NCBI RefSeq assembly: GCF_004210375.1
Contig: NC_134835.1
Coordinates: 70,028,447 to 70,092,446 of the forward strand
Direction: 5' to 3'
Source: Tachypleus tridentatus
Taxonomy: Eukaryota; Arthropoda; Merostomata; Xiphosura; Limulidae
DNA length: 64,000 nucleotides
The position numbers and the translations under genes were made by a program. Positions 55,040-64,000 of this stretch are shown piece after piece (within the stretch, counting starts at the first letter, position 1; every line of letters starts with the position of its first letter). The notes beneath the pieces are model-generated. The model was not told the DNA's origin, made no database searches, and saw nothing but the letters and a program-made list of their open reading frames with translations.

Positions 55040-56830
55040 TGTTATGTTAATAATGAACAACAGGCCATCCACCTTATTGCCTTTTTAAGAAGACCATCTT
55101 CACAATAAACAACTTTCTGAGAGCCATGATAACTATGAGGCACTGGTAGCTGTCTTATCCAACATATTCAGAGTGACACACCAGGAGGAAGTATCTAGAA
55201 AAATTCTGAAATAGGGTACGAAGGAAAGAAGAGACCTCAGACAAACTTGTAAGAGACTTGTAAAAGATTACTCATTTATTTAACCCAGATGTTGTACGTC
55301 AAATGATGGATTCATTGCCATGTGACTAGTTTATAGGTGTCATAAGAAATGAGGATATGCAAATTAGGCTGAAACAAAGTTGATATAAATCTCTAAAGGA
55401 AGCTCTTCAGATAATGAAGGAGCTTGAATCTACTAAATTCATAAATAAGCAACTAAAGATGTCACCCAAAAGCTACTAAATTGTTAGCTTGTGTAGTATT
55501 GAAATATCAACTCCTTTTGATGATAGTCTTCAAAAACTGAAAAAAAAAATTCAAGAAATAGTTAAAGAGTATGAAGATGATCAATCACAAAATAATAGGT
55601 GTAACTTGAAAGGGCATGCTGCCAGTAACTGCAGAGAAAAGTTTGTAAAGAATAACAACTCCTTCCAAATGGTGTTATAAAATTAAGTTGTCATAAATAT
55701 GTGAAATATTGCCTTTACAAGCAAAACTGTTAGCAATTCAATATATCAAGGGGACAGTACCAAAGAATGAGTTTTTGAGACCAACCAGACCAAATATCAA
55801 CAAAGAAAGAAACTATACCAGGTTGAAAAAAAGATTAATTTGGCTAATAAGATAAAGTTCATCTTAGAATACTTCATCTGCTCCAAATAGGATAAGAAGC
55901 TGATTATTTACATACACCAATTTCCAAATCTACTGGTTTGTTGAGAGGAAATGTGATTATATGTTGATCAATACTGGTTCTATAGCAACAACTGTTCAAT
56001 TGAACTTGATAATGATAGGAGGGAAATTCCTCGAAAGTTATAGAAATATAATGAGCAGATGCAAACAAAGAGTGGTGATAAAGTTCTAGCAAGAGCAAAG
56101 TTGGAAGCTACTCTTACTTAAGGAAGTTTATCTAGATCTTATGGTGTTTGAGCAACTGGCCTTGAGGAAGAATGCATGTTGTGAACTGATTTCATGTAGA
56201 GACATGGACGCGAGGTTAGGCTAGCTTCGAGAACTTCCTGTACACTACAGGAAAATGACTAAATCAGAGGGTGAACTTCTGATGACAACAAGGAGAGCAT
56301 TCATTGTACAATCAAGAAATGAGATACTCATACTAGAACTTATTAAGAATAACGCTTCAGCTTGTGACTGGGTAATAGCAGAATGATCTAGAGAAATAAC
56401 GTTTTAATAAGACTTCTAAGTGAAATCTGTAAAATGCTTTCTGAAAAACTAGATTCACCTCTAGTACGTACTAATGGTTTAATATATGAAAGAGCTTCCG
56501 TACAAATAAAAAATAAAGATGAATTCCCCAGGATCATGAAACTGGAGTAAATTATGGATGGGACATTGCAAGATATGAAGTTGTATAGATACTATTTCTA
56601 TTTCAAAAACCATCACAAGTAACTACCTTTAAGGCAAGGGGGTCTGATATTAAATCCCTACAGCATACCAACTAACTAATTAGAACTCTATGACCAGAAT
56701 TGTGAGCGTCTTAAGGCTATATATTAGCAGAGTTTACATGATCTGATCATGGAATATTAAGATCTCTTCCAGTGGACCTCATGCATTTTGCTGAATAAAT
56801 AAAATATCTCAAAACTATTCTGGTGTACTA
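55040..56830 (+). pseudogene. Gypsy-type LTR retrotransposon remnant: gag, zinc knuckle, protease
   Basis: The gag part shows NYEALVAVLSNIFRVTHQEE and, in another frame, a region matching the capsid-like LTDEDMR...KQ block near 55340-55390. A zinc knuckle RCNLKGHAASNC at 55590-55630 has lost its first cysteine. Near 55940-55990 the protease motif reads DYMLINTGSIAT, with the usual D of DTG replaced by N. Later sequence at 56130-56260 and 56440-56500 fits the linker before reverse transcriptase. No LTR was recognised. This is an ordinary dead retrotransposon copy. Confidence 0.7.
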
Positions 56831-56839
56831 AAAGGATGT

Positions 56840-57250
56840 AATGGTTCAAGAAGAGTTCCATGCCATAAGCTATATATTTTTAACATTTTAATTTATATCA
56901 TTTTTTTTTACTAGAAGTTAATAACGATAATAATAATACATGTGTGGAAAGTCAAGGTCTATGTAAATTTGGAAATATCATGTAATATGTATAAAAAGGG
57001 TAAGATATCGACACGAGAATTAGTGGAGCGGTTAGTTAAAGAAGTTATGGAGTAATCTTCGTAGTTATTCAGTTCACAATCAGATAAATTATTTAGTATT
57101 AATAGACGGAGTTCTTATGCCCATTATGACATTATTTAATTGGTGAATTAACATGTTTGTTTATTGATCTAAGTTCAGTCTGTTAGATATGAGTAGGAAA
57201 TTACGCCTAATAGTGGTTGAAAGAGATAAAAGAAAAAATGTTGTTACCTA
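56840..57250. other. No gene seen
   Basis: AT-rich sequence between the Gypsy remnant and a SINE. I see no coding signal. Confidence 0.4.
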
Positions 57251-57254
57251 CAGC

Positions 57255-57513
57255 GAGGTCTGGCATGGCTAGGTAGTTAAGACACTCGACTTGTAATCAG
57301 AGTCTTGGGTTTGCATCCCCATCACACCAAACATGTTCGCCCTTTCACCCATGGGGGCGTTATAACGTGACGATCACTCCCACTATTCGTTGATACAAGA
57401 GCAGCCCAAAAGTTGACGGTGAGTGGTGAAGACTAGCTGCCTTCCCTCTAGTTTTACACTGCAAACTTTAGGATGGCCAGCGCAGATAGCCCTCGAATTT
57501 CAAAAACAAACCA
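57255..57513 (+). repeat. SINE A copy, diverged
   Basis: It begins GAGGTCTGGCATGGCTAGG, has the tRNA-like part and body (GGGGGCGTTATAACGTGACG) and ends CAGATAGCCCTCGAATTTCA. The usual GCTTTGTGC in the tail is deleted. Confidence 0.88.
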
Positions 57514-57779
57514 AATCTACAGGAATATATACTTTTTAACAGTAAACCGACAAACGAAAATATTCTAAATCGAATGTCGTGTGACAATGTAACGAAAGTG
57601 TTTAACAATGCTTACAAAAATTTGAAACGATACCCCCACTATATATATATTATAGTTTTACAATATGAATAGATAGATACATAAATTACTGTATAAAACC
57701 ATTTAAGTGTGGGTAAAACTAAAGCAAAAAATACTACAAGAAACTAAAATGTTAATTTAGCCCATTGGGAAGGAAATTT

Positions 57780-58965
57780 TCCAGTTCTAAAATTATTTTG
57801 TCTTCTCGTAATTTACAGTTATGTTTGTTTGTAGGAGCCTTCTTCAAAACAAGTATTTTGAAATGGTATGGCCAATGGTTTATCTGCGTTACAATTCCTT
57901 ACATCTCTAAAATGTTCTCGGGCACGTTCAGCTAATAATATACTGGTTTCTCCTATTTATCATTTTGCACAACATAAGCACATAGAAAAATATATAATAC
58001 ATTTTGATGTGCAGTTTGTTTTAATTTTGCGCAAAGCTACACAAGGGCTATCTGCATTAGCTGTCACTAATTTAGCAGTGTAAGACAAGAGGGAAGGCAG
58101 CTAGTCAGCACCACCCACCGCCAACTCTTTTACCAACGAATAGTGGGATTGATTGTCACTTTACAACGCCCTCACGGCTGAAAGGGCATGTTTGGTGCAA
58201 CGGGGATTCGAACCCTCTAAGATTGGTATTCTGATGACAGGAAATTAAGTGGGTCTTGGAAAACTATGTTTAGTGGTCTTAGATTCCCTTAAAATATGAA
58301 AATTATTTAGAATAATGTCTTTACCTTGTTTGTTACAAGTGTGGTATATGTGGATAACAGGTGACCTGGTAAAAGAGTTTATAGTTTGTTACTGTGAGAG
58401 ATGAAGAGGAGTTGTAGTCTTGTGTTGCAAAGTTGAGAGCGTTTTTCAAAATGTTTTTTGGATTTGGGATATTTACGATCAAGGAAGAATGATTCCAGTT
58501 CTGTTCATCAGACATTGAAATCATCAGGTTCACTACACAGTTTACGTAGCCTAATGAAGTGGGATTTTGGGATGTTCTTTTTGATATGTATAATGTGGTT
58601 ACAATTACAGTGCAAGTAGTTGTGGATATTTGTGGGTTTATAATTAACACTGGTTGTTATTTTATCAGACAATATAGAAAGAAGATTATCCAAGAATGGT
58701 AGTGATGAATCGGAAGTGTCATGCGTGTGAGACAATGAATAATAGAAGTTACTTACATAACGAATGTTTCCGAGTTTGGCTTGGGGTTAAAAGTAACATT
58801 TTTGAAGAAAATAAGAGCATAAGTGTATTTACTACAAGTGGAGAGTGAGTTGACTACGGGAGCCATTACGAAGTCTAAGTAACTGGAGATAAGTTTAGTT
58901 GGGGCATTACAGATACACACACTGGCTCTACTAAGGTGGTTAACTTCCTGGTGGTTTGACATACA
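57780..58965 (-). pseudogene. Second Penelope-like element: RT 3' part plus GIY-YIG remnant
   Basis: On the - strand, 58962-58753 reads CICNAPTKLISSYLDFVMAP (a piece before the palm). After a deletion, 58735-58508 reads SSLPFLDNLLSILSDKITTS, VNYKPTNIHNYLHCNCNH and PKSHFIRLRKLCSEPDDF. The LPFLD and YKPT....YLH blocks are characteristic of Penelope-like RTs after the catalytic box. Beyond a SINE insertion, 57980-57860 reads IGETSILLAERAREHFRDV and NADKPLAI, which fits the C-terminal GIY-YIG endonuclease core (R and EH retained). The catalytic YVDD region is deleted. It differs from the copy at 43.4-44.8 kb. Confidence 0.8.
58013..58220 (-). repeat. SINE A copy inside the Penelope-like element
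   Basis: On the - strand it has the B box GGTTCGAATCC, the body and a complete tail (CAGATAGCCCTTGTGTAGCT then TTGCGC). The 5' part of the tRNA-like head is missing. It splits the RT part from the GIY-YIG part of the host element. Confidence 0.88.
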
Positions 58966-59043
58966 ACATTTTAATTTTATCTCTTGAGTATATTTAGTCT
59001 TGGAATTTATTTTGATATGTTATACTTGAAAACATACCTCCAA

Positions 59044-59316
59044 GGCCCGGCATGGCCAGGTGAATAAGGCCATTGACTCGTAATCTGAGGGTTGGGGGGT
59101 TCGAATCCCGGTCGCACCAAATATGCTCGCCCTTTCAGCCTTGGGGACGTTATAATGTTACGGTCAATCCCACTATAAGTTGGTACAAGAGTAGCCCAAG
59201 AGTTGGCGGTGGATGGTGATGACTAGCTGCCTTCCCTCGTGTCTTACACTGCTAAATTAGGGACGGCTATCGCAGATAACCCCCCCTGTAGTTTTGCGCA
59301 AAATTCAAAACAAACT
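59044..59316 (+). repeat. SINE A copy, full length
   Basis: It begins GGCCCGGCATGGCCAGG, has the A box, the B box GGTTCGAATCC, the body, and the tail ending GTAGTTTTGCGCAAAATTCA with an A-rich end. This copy gives the clearest view of the tRNA-like head; the anticodon-loop position reads CTCGTAA, so a threonine-type CGT ancestor is possible. Confidence 0.92.
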
Positions 59317-59329
59317 AAATATCTACATT

Positions 59330-59750
59330 AGTTCATATTAAAATGTATTTATGAAATTAAGCCTGTAAGTGGTCTTGACTTCAGCAAACCTTCATTAAAG
59401 AAATAAATTAATTTGTTATTGTTAATTTGTACTATTTTAACAAATGTTCCAAAAGAGCTTGCCCAAGGATATATAATATGCTACTAAATACAGTTCCTTA
59501 AATAATCTGGCATCCATATATACAAAACTTTACACAATCCTTCCTAACATTGCTTATTGACAAATGAAGTACATTAAATAACTTCAACAGTACTTTACAG
59601 CAGCCTGAAATCTAATGAAAATTAGTACAAAACATGCCACTGTTTAGTTGTATAGTTAGGCTGCAGAGAAATGTTTACAGTAAAAAAACTGATGTTTGTG
59701 GCAATGTTAAGAAAAACGTAATGTTAAAATCGTGCCATAAATAGTTTTAA
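59330..59750. other. No gene seen
   Basis: AT-rich sequence with no supported feature. Confidence 0.4.
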
Positions 59751-59757
59751 TAACAAT

Positions 59758-60140
59758 ACTGTAATTGAAATATCAAAAAAAAAATTAAAAAAAGAAAAGT
59801 AACATTAAAAATTATTGTAGGTGGTAAATCTTTTGTGGAGATTGAGTATACAGATATCATCATTAGGGCTATGATTTGTCTGTTTATTTTATAGCAAAGC
59901 CACATTGAGCTATCTATTGTGCCCACCATATGGAATTGAACCCTGGATACTGTAACTGAAATACAAAAAAATTAAATTGAAATAAAAAACAACATATTAA
60001 ACATTCTTGTGGTTGGTAAAACTTTTGTGGAGATTGAGAATACAGATATCATCATTAGGGCTATGATTTGTCTGTTTATTTTACAGTAAAGCCATATTGA
60101 GCTATCTGCTGTGCCCACCACGTGGAATTGAACCCTAGAT
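59758..60140. repeat. 191-bp tandem duplication carrying a SINE B fragment
   Basis: Copies at 59758-59948 and 59949-60140 begin ACTGTAATTGAAATA and ACTGTAACTGAAATA. They share TTTGTGGAGATTGAG, ACAGATATCATCATTAGGGC and the SINE-derived stretch. They differ at roughly one base in ten and by small gaps. Confidence 0.9.
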
Positions 60141-60185
60141 CTTACCATTGCAAATCTATAGAATTACTGCTGCCCCACCAGGAGC
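59872..60185 (-). repeat. SINE B-related fragments, two copies
   Basis: On the - strand, 60185-60063 reads CTCCTGGTGGGGCAGCAG, TTCAATTCCACGTGGTGGGC, then CAGATAGCTCAATATGGCTT. The copy at 59948-59872 has only the 3' part because the tandem duplication carried just that. The boxes are decayed. Confidence 0.75.
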
Positions 60186-60229
60186 CTAGGGTCATAAATA
60201 CATCAAACCATAGCATCTGCATTTAATCA

Positions 60230-60720
60230 GTTTGTAGATTGCATGATATGAAGCTGTGTAAGTTGTACTATATAATTTGCCTGTTGAATATTAAGACATT
60301 TTCTCCAATGAACCTCATAACTTTGGCAAAACAAGTAAATCATCTCACAAGATTCAAACCTAGAGATGCAATCTAAATCTGTCAGTTAACTATGTGACTT
60401 CCACTTGCAAAACAGCTTAAGAATTTCAGAGAATTAACAGCCATGAAGAAATAAGAACAGACAAAACTGAATACTAGTTCTTTGCATCACCTCCTGTGCT
60501 TCTAAAGAAAAAGAATGGTTTCACAATGATCTGCATGAATTATTTGGAAGTGATTACAATTACAAAAAAGAATGTATACTCACTCCCGAGGAATAACTCT
60601 TCCTTGGATGTTGTATTGGAAAAAAAAAAGTTTTCAAAGTTGGATTTTAAGAGCAGATATCAGCAAGTGGCTTTCATAGTTGTTGTCTTGCAAACTTGTG
60701 CACATCAAACCACAGATCTT
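60230..60720 (+). pseudogene. Gypsy-type LTR retrotransposon reverse transcriptase fragment
   Basis: The frame 60496-60771, read with its upstream bases, shows FFASPPVLLKKKNGFTMICM, NYLEVITITKKNVYSLPRNN and FSKLDFKSRYQQVAF. This matches the SP.VLV+KKDG...C.DYR.LN..T....YPLP and F..LDL.SGY.Q blocks of Gypsy pol. The catalytic YLDD box is not present. The stretch at 60290-60340 resembles 56750-56800, so both may come from the same family. Confidence 0.75.
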
Positions 60721-60901
60721 AACCACACCTCATATTCTTCTAAGCATTCTGGGGACATACAATCTAGATGAAGAATCATACAGTACCTCCACAATGATTA
60801 AGATTTTTTCACCAGACATGAACATATTTGGCAAATTACCAGGTGATTTCTGATCTGGCACAGTATGCCATCATGAAATAGGGTAGTTTTTCTTCCAGTT
60901 A

Positions 60902-61115
60902 GTTTGATTGGGATTAAAAAATATTTTAATAAGAGTACACTTGACAATCTGTATCAACTGTTATACCAAACTATCAGACAAAGATCAATACTAAACGTTT
61001 CTCCAAATTTGTTTGGTTGGAATAAAAAAAAAACTTAATAAGAGTACACTTAATAGTCTGTATCAACTATTCTATCAAACTTTCAGACAGAGATTGATAA
61101 GGTGAAGTGTGTGCT
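60902..61115. repeat. 109-bp imperfect tandem duplication
   Basis: Copies starting at 60902 (GTTTGATTGGGATTAAAAAA) and 61011 (GTTTGGTTGGAATAAAAAAA) share TTAATAAGAGTACACTT and CTGTATCAACT, and then CAAACT.TCAGACA.AGAT. They are diverged, so the duplication is older than the one at 24.2 kb. Confidence 0.85.
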
Positions 61116-61119
61116 ATAA

Positions 61120-62660
61120 CCCTACTTTAAAATTTAAAATGTTGATGGAAAAATTGGCTTTGCATTACTAATTGGAAACATTGATCATGGTCATACTCTT
61201 GCTGTTCTGGTTTCCCAGTCATTCTCTCAAAAATATCAACTAAGATTAAGAGTGAAGATCATTAGACACTTTTGCTAACGTGACAAACTTCACTATACAT
61301 CATGAGCATAGTGTGGTACAGGTTCCCAACAATCCTGAGACTCTGGAAAGAGGTAGGACTTTCTTGTGAGGTGGTTGAAGGTTGAGGTAAGCTTGGTAAC
61401 ATTTACTTTAATTCTGCTCACATTCAAGTTCAGTAGTCCATGGCTATCATTCCAGCATATCTTCTGGTTCAGAGATGCTTGCTATTGCCTCATTATCCAT
61501 TCACTTTACTATTTAATGATTGATGCCAGCTGTCTTGGCTTCTGAAGAGAGAGTTCCATTTAGGAAATGTTGTCCAGCCATGGCTCTGCTAATGTCTCCT
61601 TCTCTTATGTTCTCAAATGCTTTCAACCTGGGCCTGAGTTTTATTTCTCTGACTGGTGTAAGTTTGGGGTTAGAGTACTAGTCTGGTCTCAGATTAACCA
61701 AATTTCACACCACTGTGATGATTCTTATTTCCCTGTCTTTCCTTTACATTAAAGTCAGTCCTCAGGAGAAGAGCCTGGACTATTCTGGGCACACCATGTA
61801 TTGGCTACTTTTTCATCCTGAATTGTTAGTTGTAGCAAAACAGAAGTTATAAGCCTATACAGCAGTAGTAGTTGTCTCTTTCTCTTGGTTATAAGTTTTT
61901 CTTGTTGTGGAAAATGCCATTTACTTAACTATGAATCCTTTTTAAATGTACCAAATAACTACAGGGGTAAATATTATTAAATGCTGTTGCAAATGTAACA
62001 AACTTCACAATACAATATTCTATAGTTATTACACCAACACTTTTTTCTTACCCATCTACTCTTGTGATATTTTCAGGTGAAACTGAGTTAACAATTGATC
62101 AGTTAGATATGTCCACTTAACTGTGTAGATATTTGGTCAATATATCAACCACACATTAATTCTAAATCTTTTACTAATTAATGAATGACATTAAATGGAA
62201 TAATAAGATTGGACACAAAGTGAAATGTAAGATGAACAATCTATTACAACACTAAACATTTATACAATATATTTGTATTTACTTTTCTTTAAACAGGACT
62301 GTAAATTTTGTTGGCTATTCTCAACTGTTTCTTCTTCAAGACCCTGTTCCAGACTGTCTAAAATCTAAATCATGCAATTCTTAGTCTGAAAGAAACATTG
62401 CAATTACCCACAATAACTAACACTTCCCACGTGGTTAACCATTTTCATTACAATATAGTTAAAACCATAGTCTATAGGTATCACCTGAACAACATTAAAG
62501 AACACAGTTGTCGTTGGCTTTGCATGATATGCCACATTGTAACAATATTTTTCTTGGGTAGTAGAGGTATTATCTAAAAGATATCAACTGAGAAACAAAG
62601 TCAACTAGAACAAAACTGATTTAATCTCACTATATATTTTGTGAAACCTGCATGCATTCA
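61120..62660. other. No gene seen
   Basis: Somewhat less AT-rich between 61.3 and 61.8 kb, which may be more retrotransposon remnant, but I recognise no domain. The open frame at 61567-61752 has no known motif. Confidence 0.4.
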
Positions 62661-62667
62661 GATTATA

Positions 62668-62745
62668 CAGGGTGTTCGGAAAGTCAATGTGCACTTATAC
62701 ATTTATCAACAGACAAAACTGCACAGTGACTTTCTGAACAACCTG
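62668..62745. mobile_element. Mariner-type MITE, 78 bp
   Basis: It begins CAGGGTGTTCGGAAAGTCA and ends TGACTTTCTGAACAACCTG. The ends are inverted repeats of about 25 bases and the element is flanked by TA at 62666-62667 and 62746-62747, as expected for Tc1/mariner elements. It has almost no internal sequence. Confidence 0.88.
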
Positions 62746-62899
62746 TATAATAAATTGAATGTTATCAACACATTATTATAAATAAAAAATCTACTGCCAT
62801 TGGCTGTATTGCAATATGAATAGTTAGTAGTTGAATACTGTTTCATTACAAGTTATGCTTCTTTCTTTAAAGCAGGTACAACATTTCAAGAACTTTACT

Positions 62900-63003
62900 T
62901 TTTTAAATTTGTAGTTAAGGACAAAGCTACACAAGGAGCTATCTGTGCTATGCCTACTACGGGTATCGTAACCCAATTTTTAGTGTTGTAAGTCCACAGA
63001 CAT
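62900..63003 (-). repeat. SINE B copy
   Basis: On the - strand it reads GGACTTACAACACTAAAAAT, a decayed B box (GGGTTACGATACCCG), then AGCACAGATAGCTCCTTGTG and TAGCTTTGTCC. The head is truncated. Confidence 0.8.
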
Positions 63004-63009
63004 ATATTG

Positions 63010-63410
63010 CATGATATGTATAAATTTACTCAGTCACATACAACCTTTATCCAACATTCAACATGAAAAATGAGCAAACTACTTAAAACATTATTAAAAG
63101 AAAAAACTATTACCTTTAAACTTTATAATTTTTGCATGCAAACTGACCAAGAACAACAAACATCCGTGGTTTACTGAAAGTTCATAAAAAACTCAACATT
63201 TCAACCTGTTATATCTTCTTATAACTCTTTAAAGTACAACTTTGGAAAATATTTTAACTTATACTTCCAAAATAAGTAACCAATTAGAAAATACTTCACA
63301 CCTCCCCAACACTTACATAATTTAGATATCAATGCCACTATGTCTAGATTTGGTGTCTTAAACTTTTCCTCAAACCCCTTGTCATGAGGCAGAACAATTT
63401 ACTACAGAAA
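63010..63410. other. No gene seen
   Basis: AT-rich sequence without a supported feature. Confidence 0.4.
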
Positions 63411-63420
63411 TTTCACAGGT

Positions 63421-63553
63421 CACAAAAAAGAGAATAAAGATAAAACACGAACACTCATCAAACTGTTACTACAAATCACAAGCAAAAAAATGTGATTAGT
63501 TGTAACAGTTTGATGAGGTGTTCCTGTTTTATTTTGATTCTCTTTATTTTGTG
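63421..63553. repeat. Large hairpin: 60-bp inverted arms with 10-base loop
   Basis: The arm 63421-63480 (CACAAAAAAGAGAATAAAGA ... CAAATCACA) pairs with 63491-63553 (TGTGATTAGTTG ... TTATTTTGTG) with few mismatches. The loop is the A-rich AGCAAAAAAA. It may be a foldback MITE. If transcribed, it would form a long hairpin RNA. Confidence 0.85.
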
Positions 63554-63669
63554 CTTTAGATACAACAATTTGTAGTTCCTTCAGTTACATAGACTTGCAA
63601 TGAGAAATCCATGGTCAATTACTTTGGTTATTCTTTTTATACATCACATAGAACAACATGCTATAGCCA

Positions 63670-63882
63670 CAGGGTAGTCCGTAAGTCCCTACCCATCCAT
63701 ATATCTTATGTATCCAGTGTATCTGTGTGCTGTCCCTCATTCTCACTGCATAATATTATGCGACGCCATGTTCTGTGAGACATTTTCCTCAGGGGTTATT
63801 GTTCCAAATGCTGCGGTAACAGCTGCCTTCAACTCATCATTAGTATAACACATGGATGGGTAGGGACTTACGGGCCACCCTG
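63670..63882 (-). mobile_element. Deleted mariner element, about 213 bp
   Basis: The ends are inverted repeats: CAGGGTAGTCCGTAAGTCCC at the left and GGGACTTACGGGCCACCCTG at the right, extending over a further CTACCCATCCAT. TA follows the right end; the left TA has mutated. Between them, the - strand reads NDELKAAVTAAFGTITPEEN followed by VSQNMASHNIMQ, which resembles the C-terminal end of a mariner-type transposase. The rest of the transposase is deleted. Confidence 0.85.
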
Positions 63883-64000
63883 TATTAGCCTACATTTTGG
63901 CTTAGATATGTAGATGGTTTTGGGGGAAGGCTTTACTTGTGAAGTTGAACAAACAAAATGCTTTCAACACATAAGTAATTCACATAAAGGTATACAGTTT

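Overview
This is an AT-rich piece of an animal (metazoan) nuclear genome. It is not bacterial: the long open frames are all decayed transposon reading frames or short chance frames, while the two real host genes are split into short exons with consensus GT/AG junctions and kilobase introns. A tRNA-derived SINE family (head GGCCCGGCATGGCC, tail ending in a GCTTTGTGC core) occurs many times. From memory this family fits horseshoe crabs (Xiphosura), so a chelicerate arthropod is my best guess, but that is inference.

Host genes. (1) NKAP, + strand: four 3' coding exons between 2445 and 7877; its 5' exons lie off the left edge. (2) SPRYD7, - strand: complete in five exons between 40857 (ATG) and 13061 (stop), 597 coding bases including the stop, 198 residues. 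The two genes converge, with about 5.2 kb between their stop codons. All SPRYD7 introns are large (4 to 9.6 kb).

Transposons fill the rest. NKAP introns hold a piggyBac remnant and a possible Tc1 remnant. SPRYD7 introns hold a BED/GTF2IRD2-type hAT (14.8-17.1 kb), an internally deleted Jockey-type LINE (17.4-20.5 kb), a ZNF862-like hAT (25.9-27.9 kb), a third hAT fragment (32.2 kb), a Jockey 3' end (33.0-33.6 kb), SINEs, a 45-bp minisatellite and a 107-bp tandem duplication. Right of SPRYD7 (41-64 kb) I see no host gene. That part is a pile of LINE reverse transcriptase fragments, two Penelope-like elements, a 4.8-kb ZMYM1-like hAT inserted in a CR1-like LINE with a perfect 8-bp target duplication, Gypsy-type LTR retrotransposon fragments, nested SINEs, short mariner derivatives and a large hairpin.

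The most coherent biological story is mobilisation. Two different tRNA-derived SINE families and the 3' ends of two Jockey-type LINE copies share one terminal motif (GCAGATAGCC ... GCTTTGTGC), which suggests that one LINE lineage moves both SINE families. I found no convincing new gene system; the window reads as two conserved genes in a heavily layered transposon landscape.
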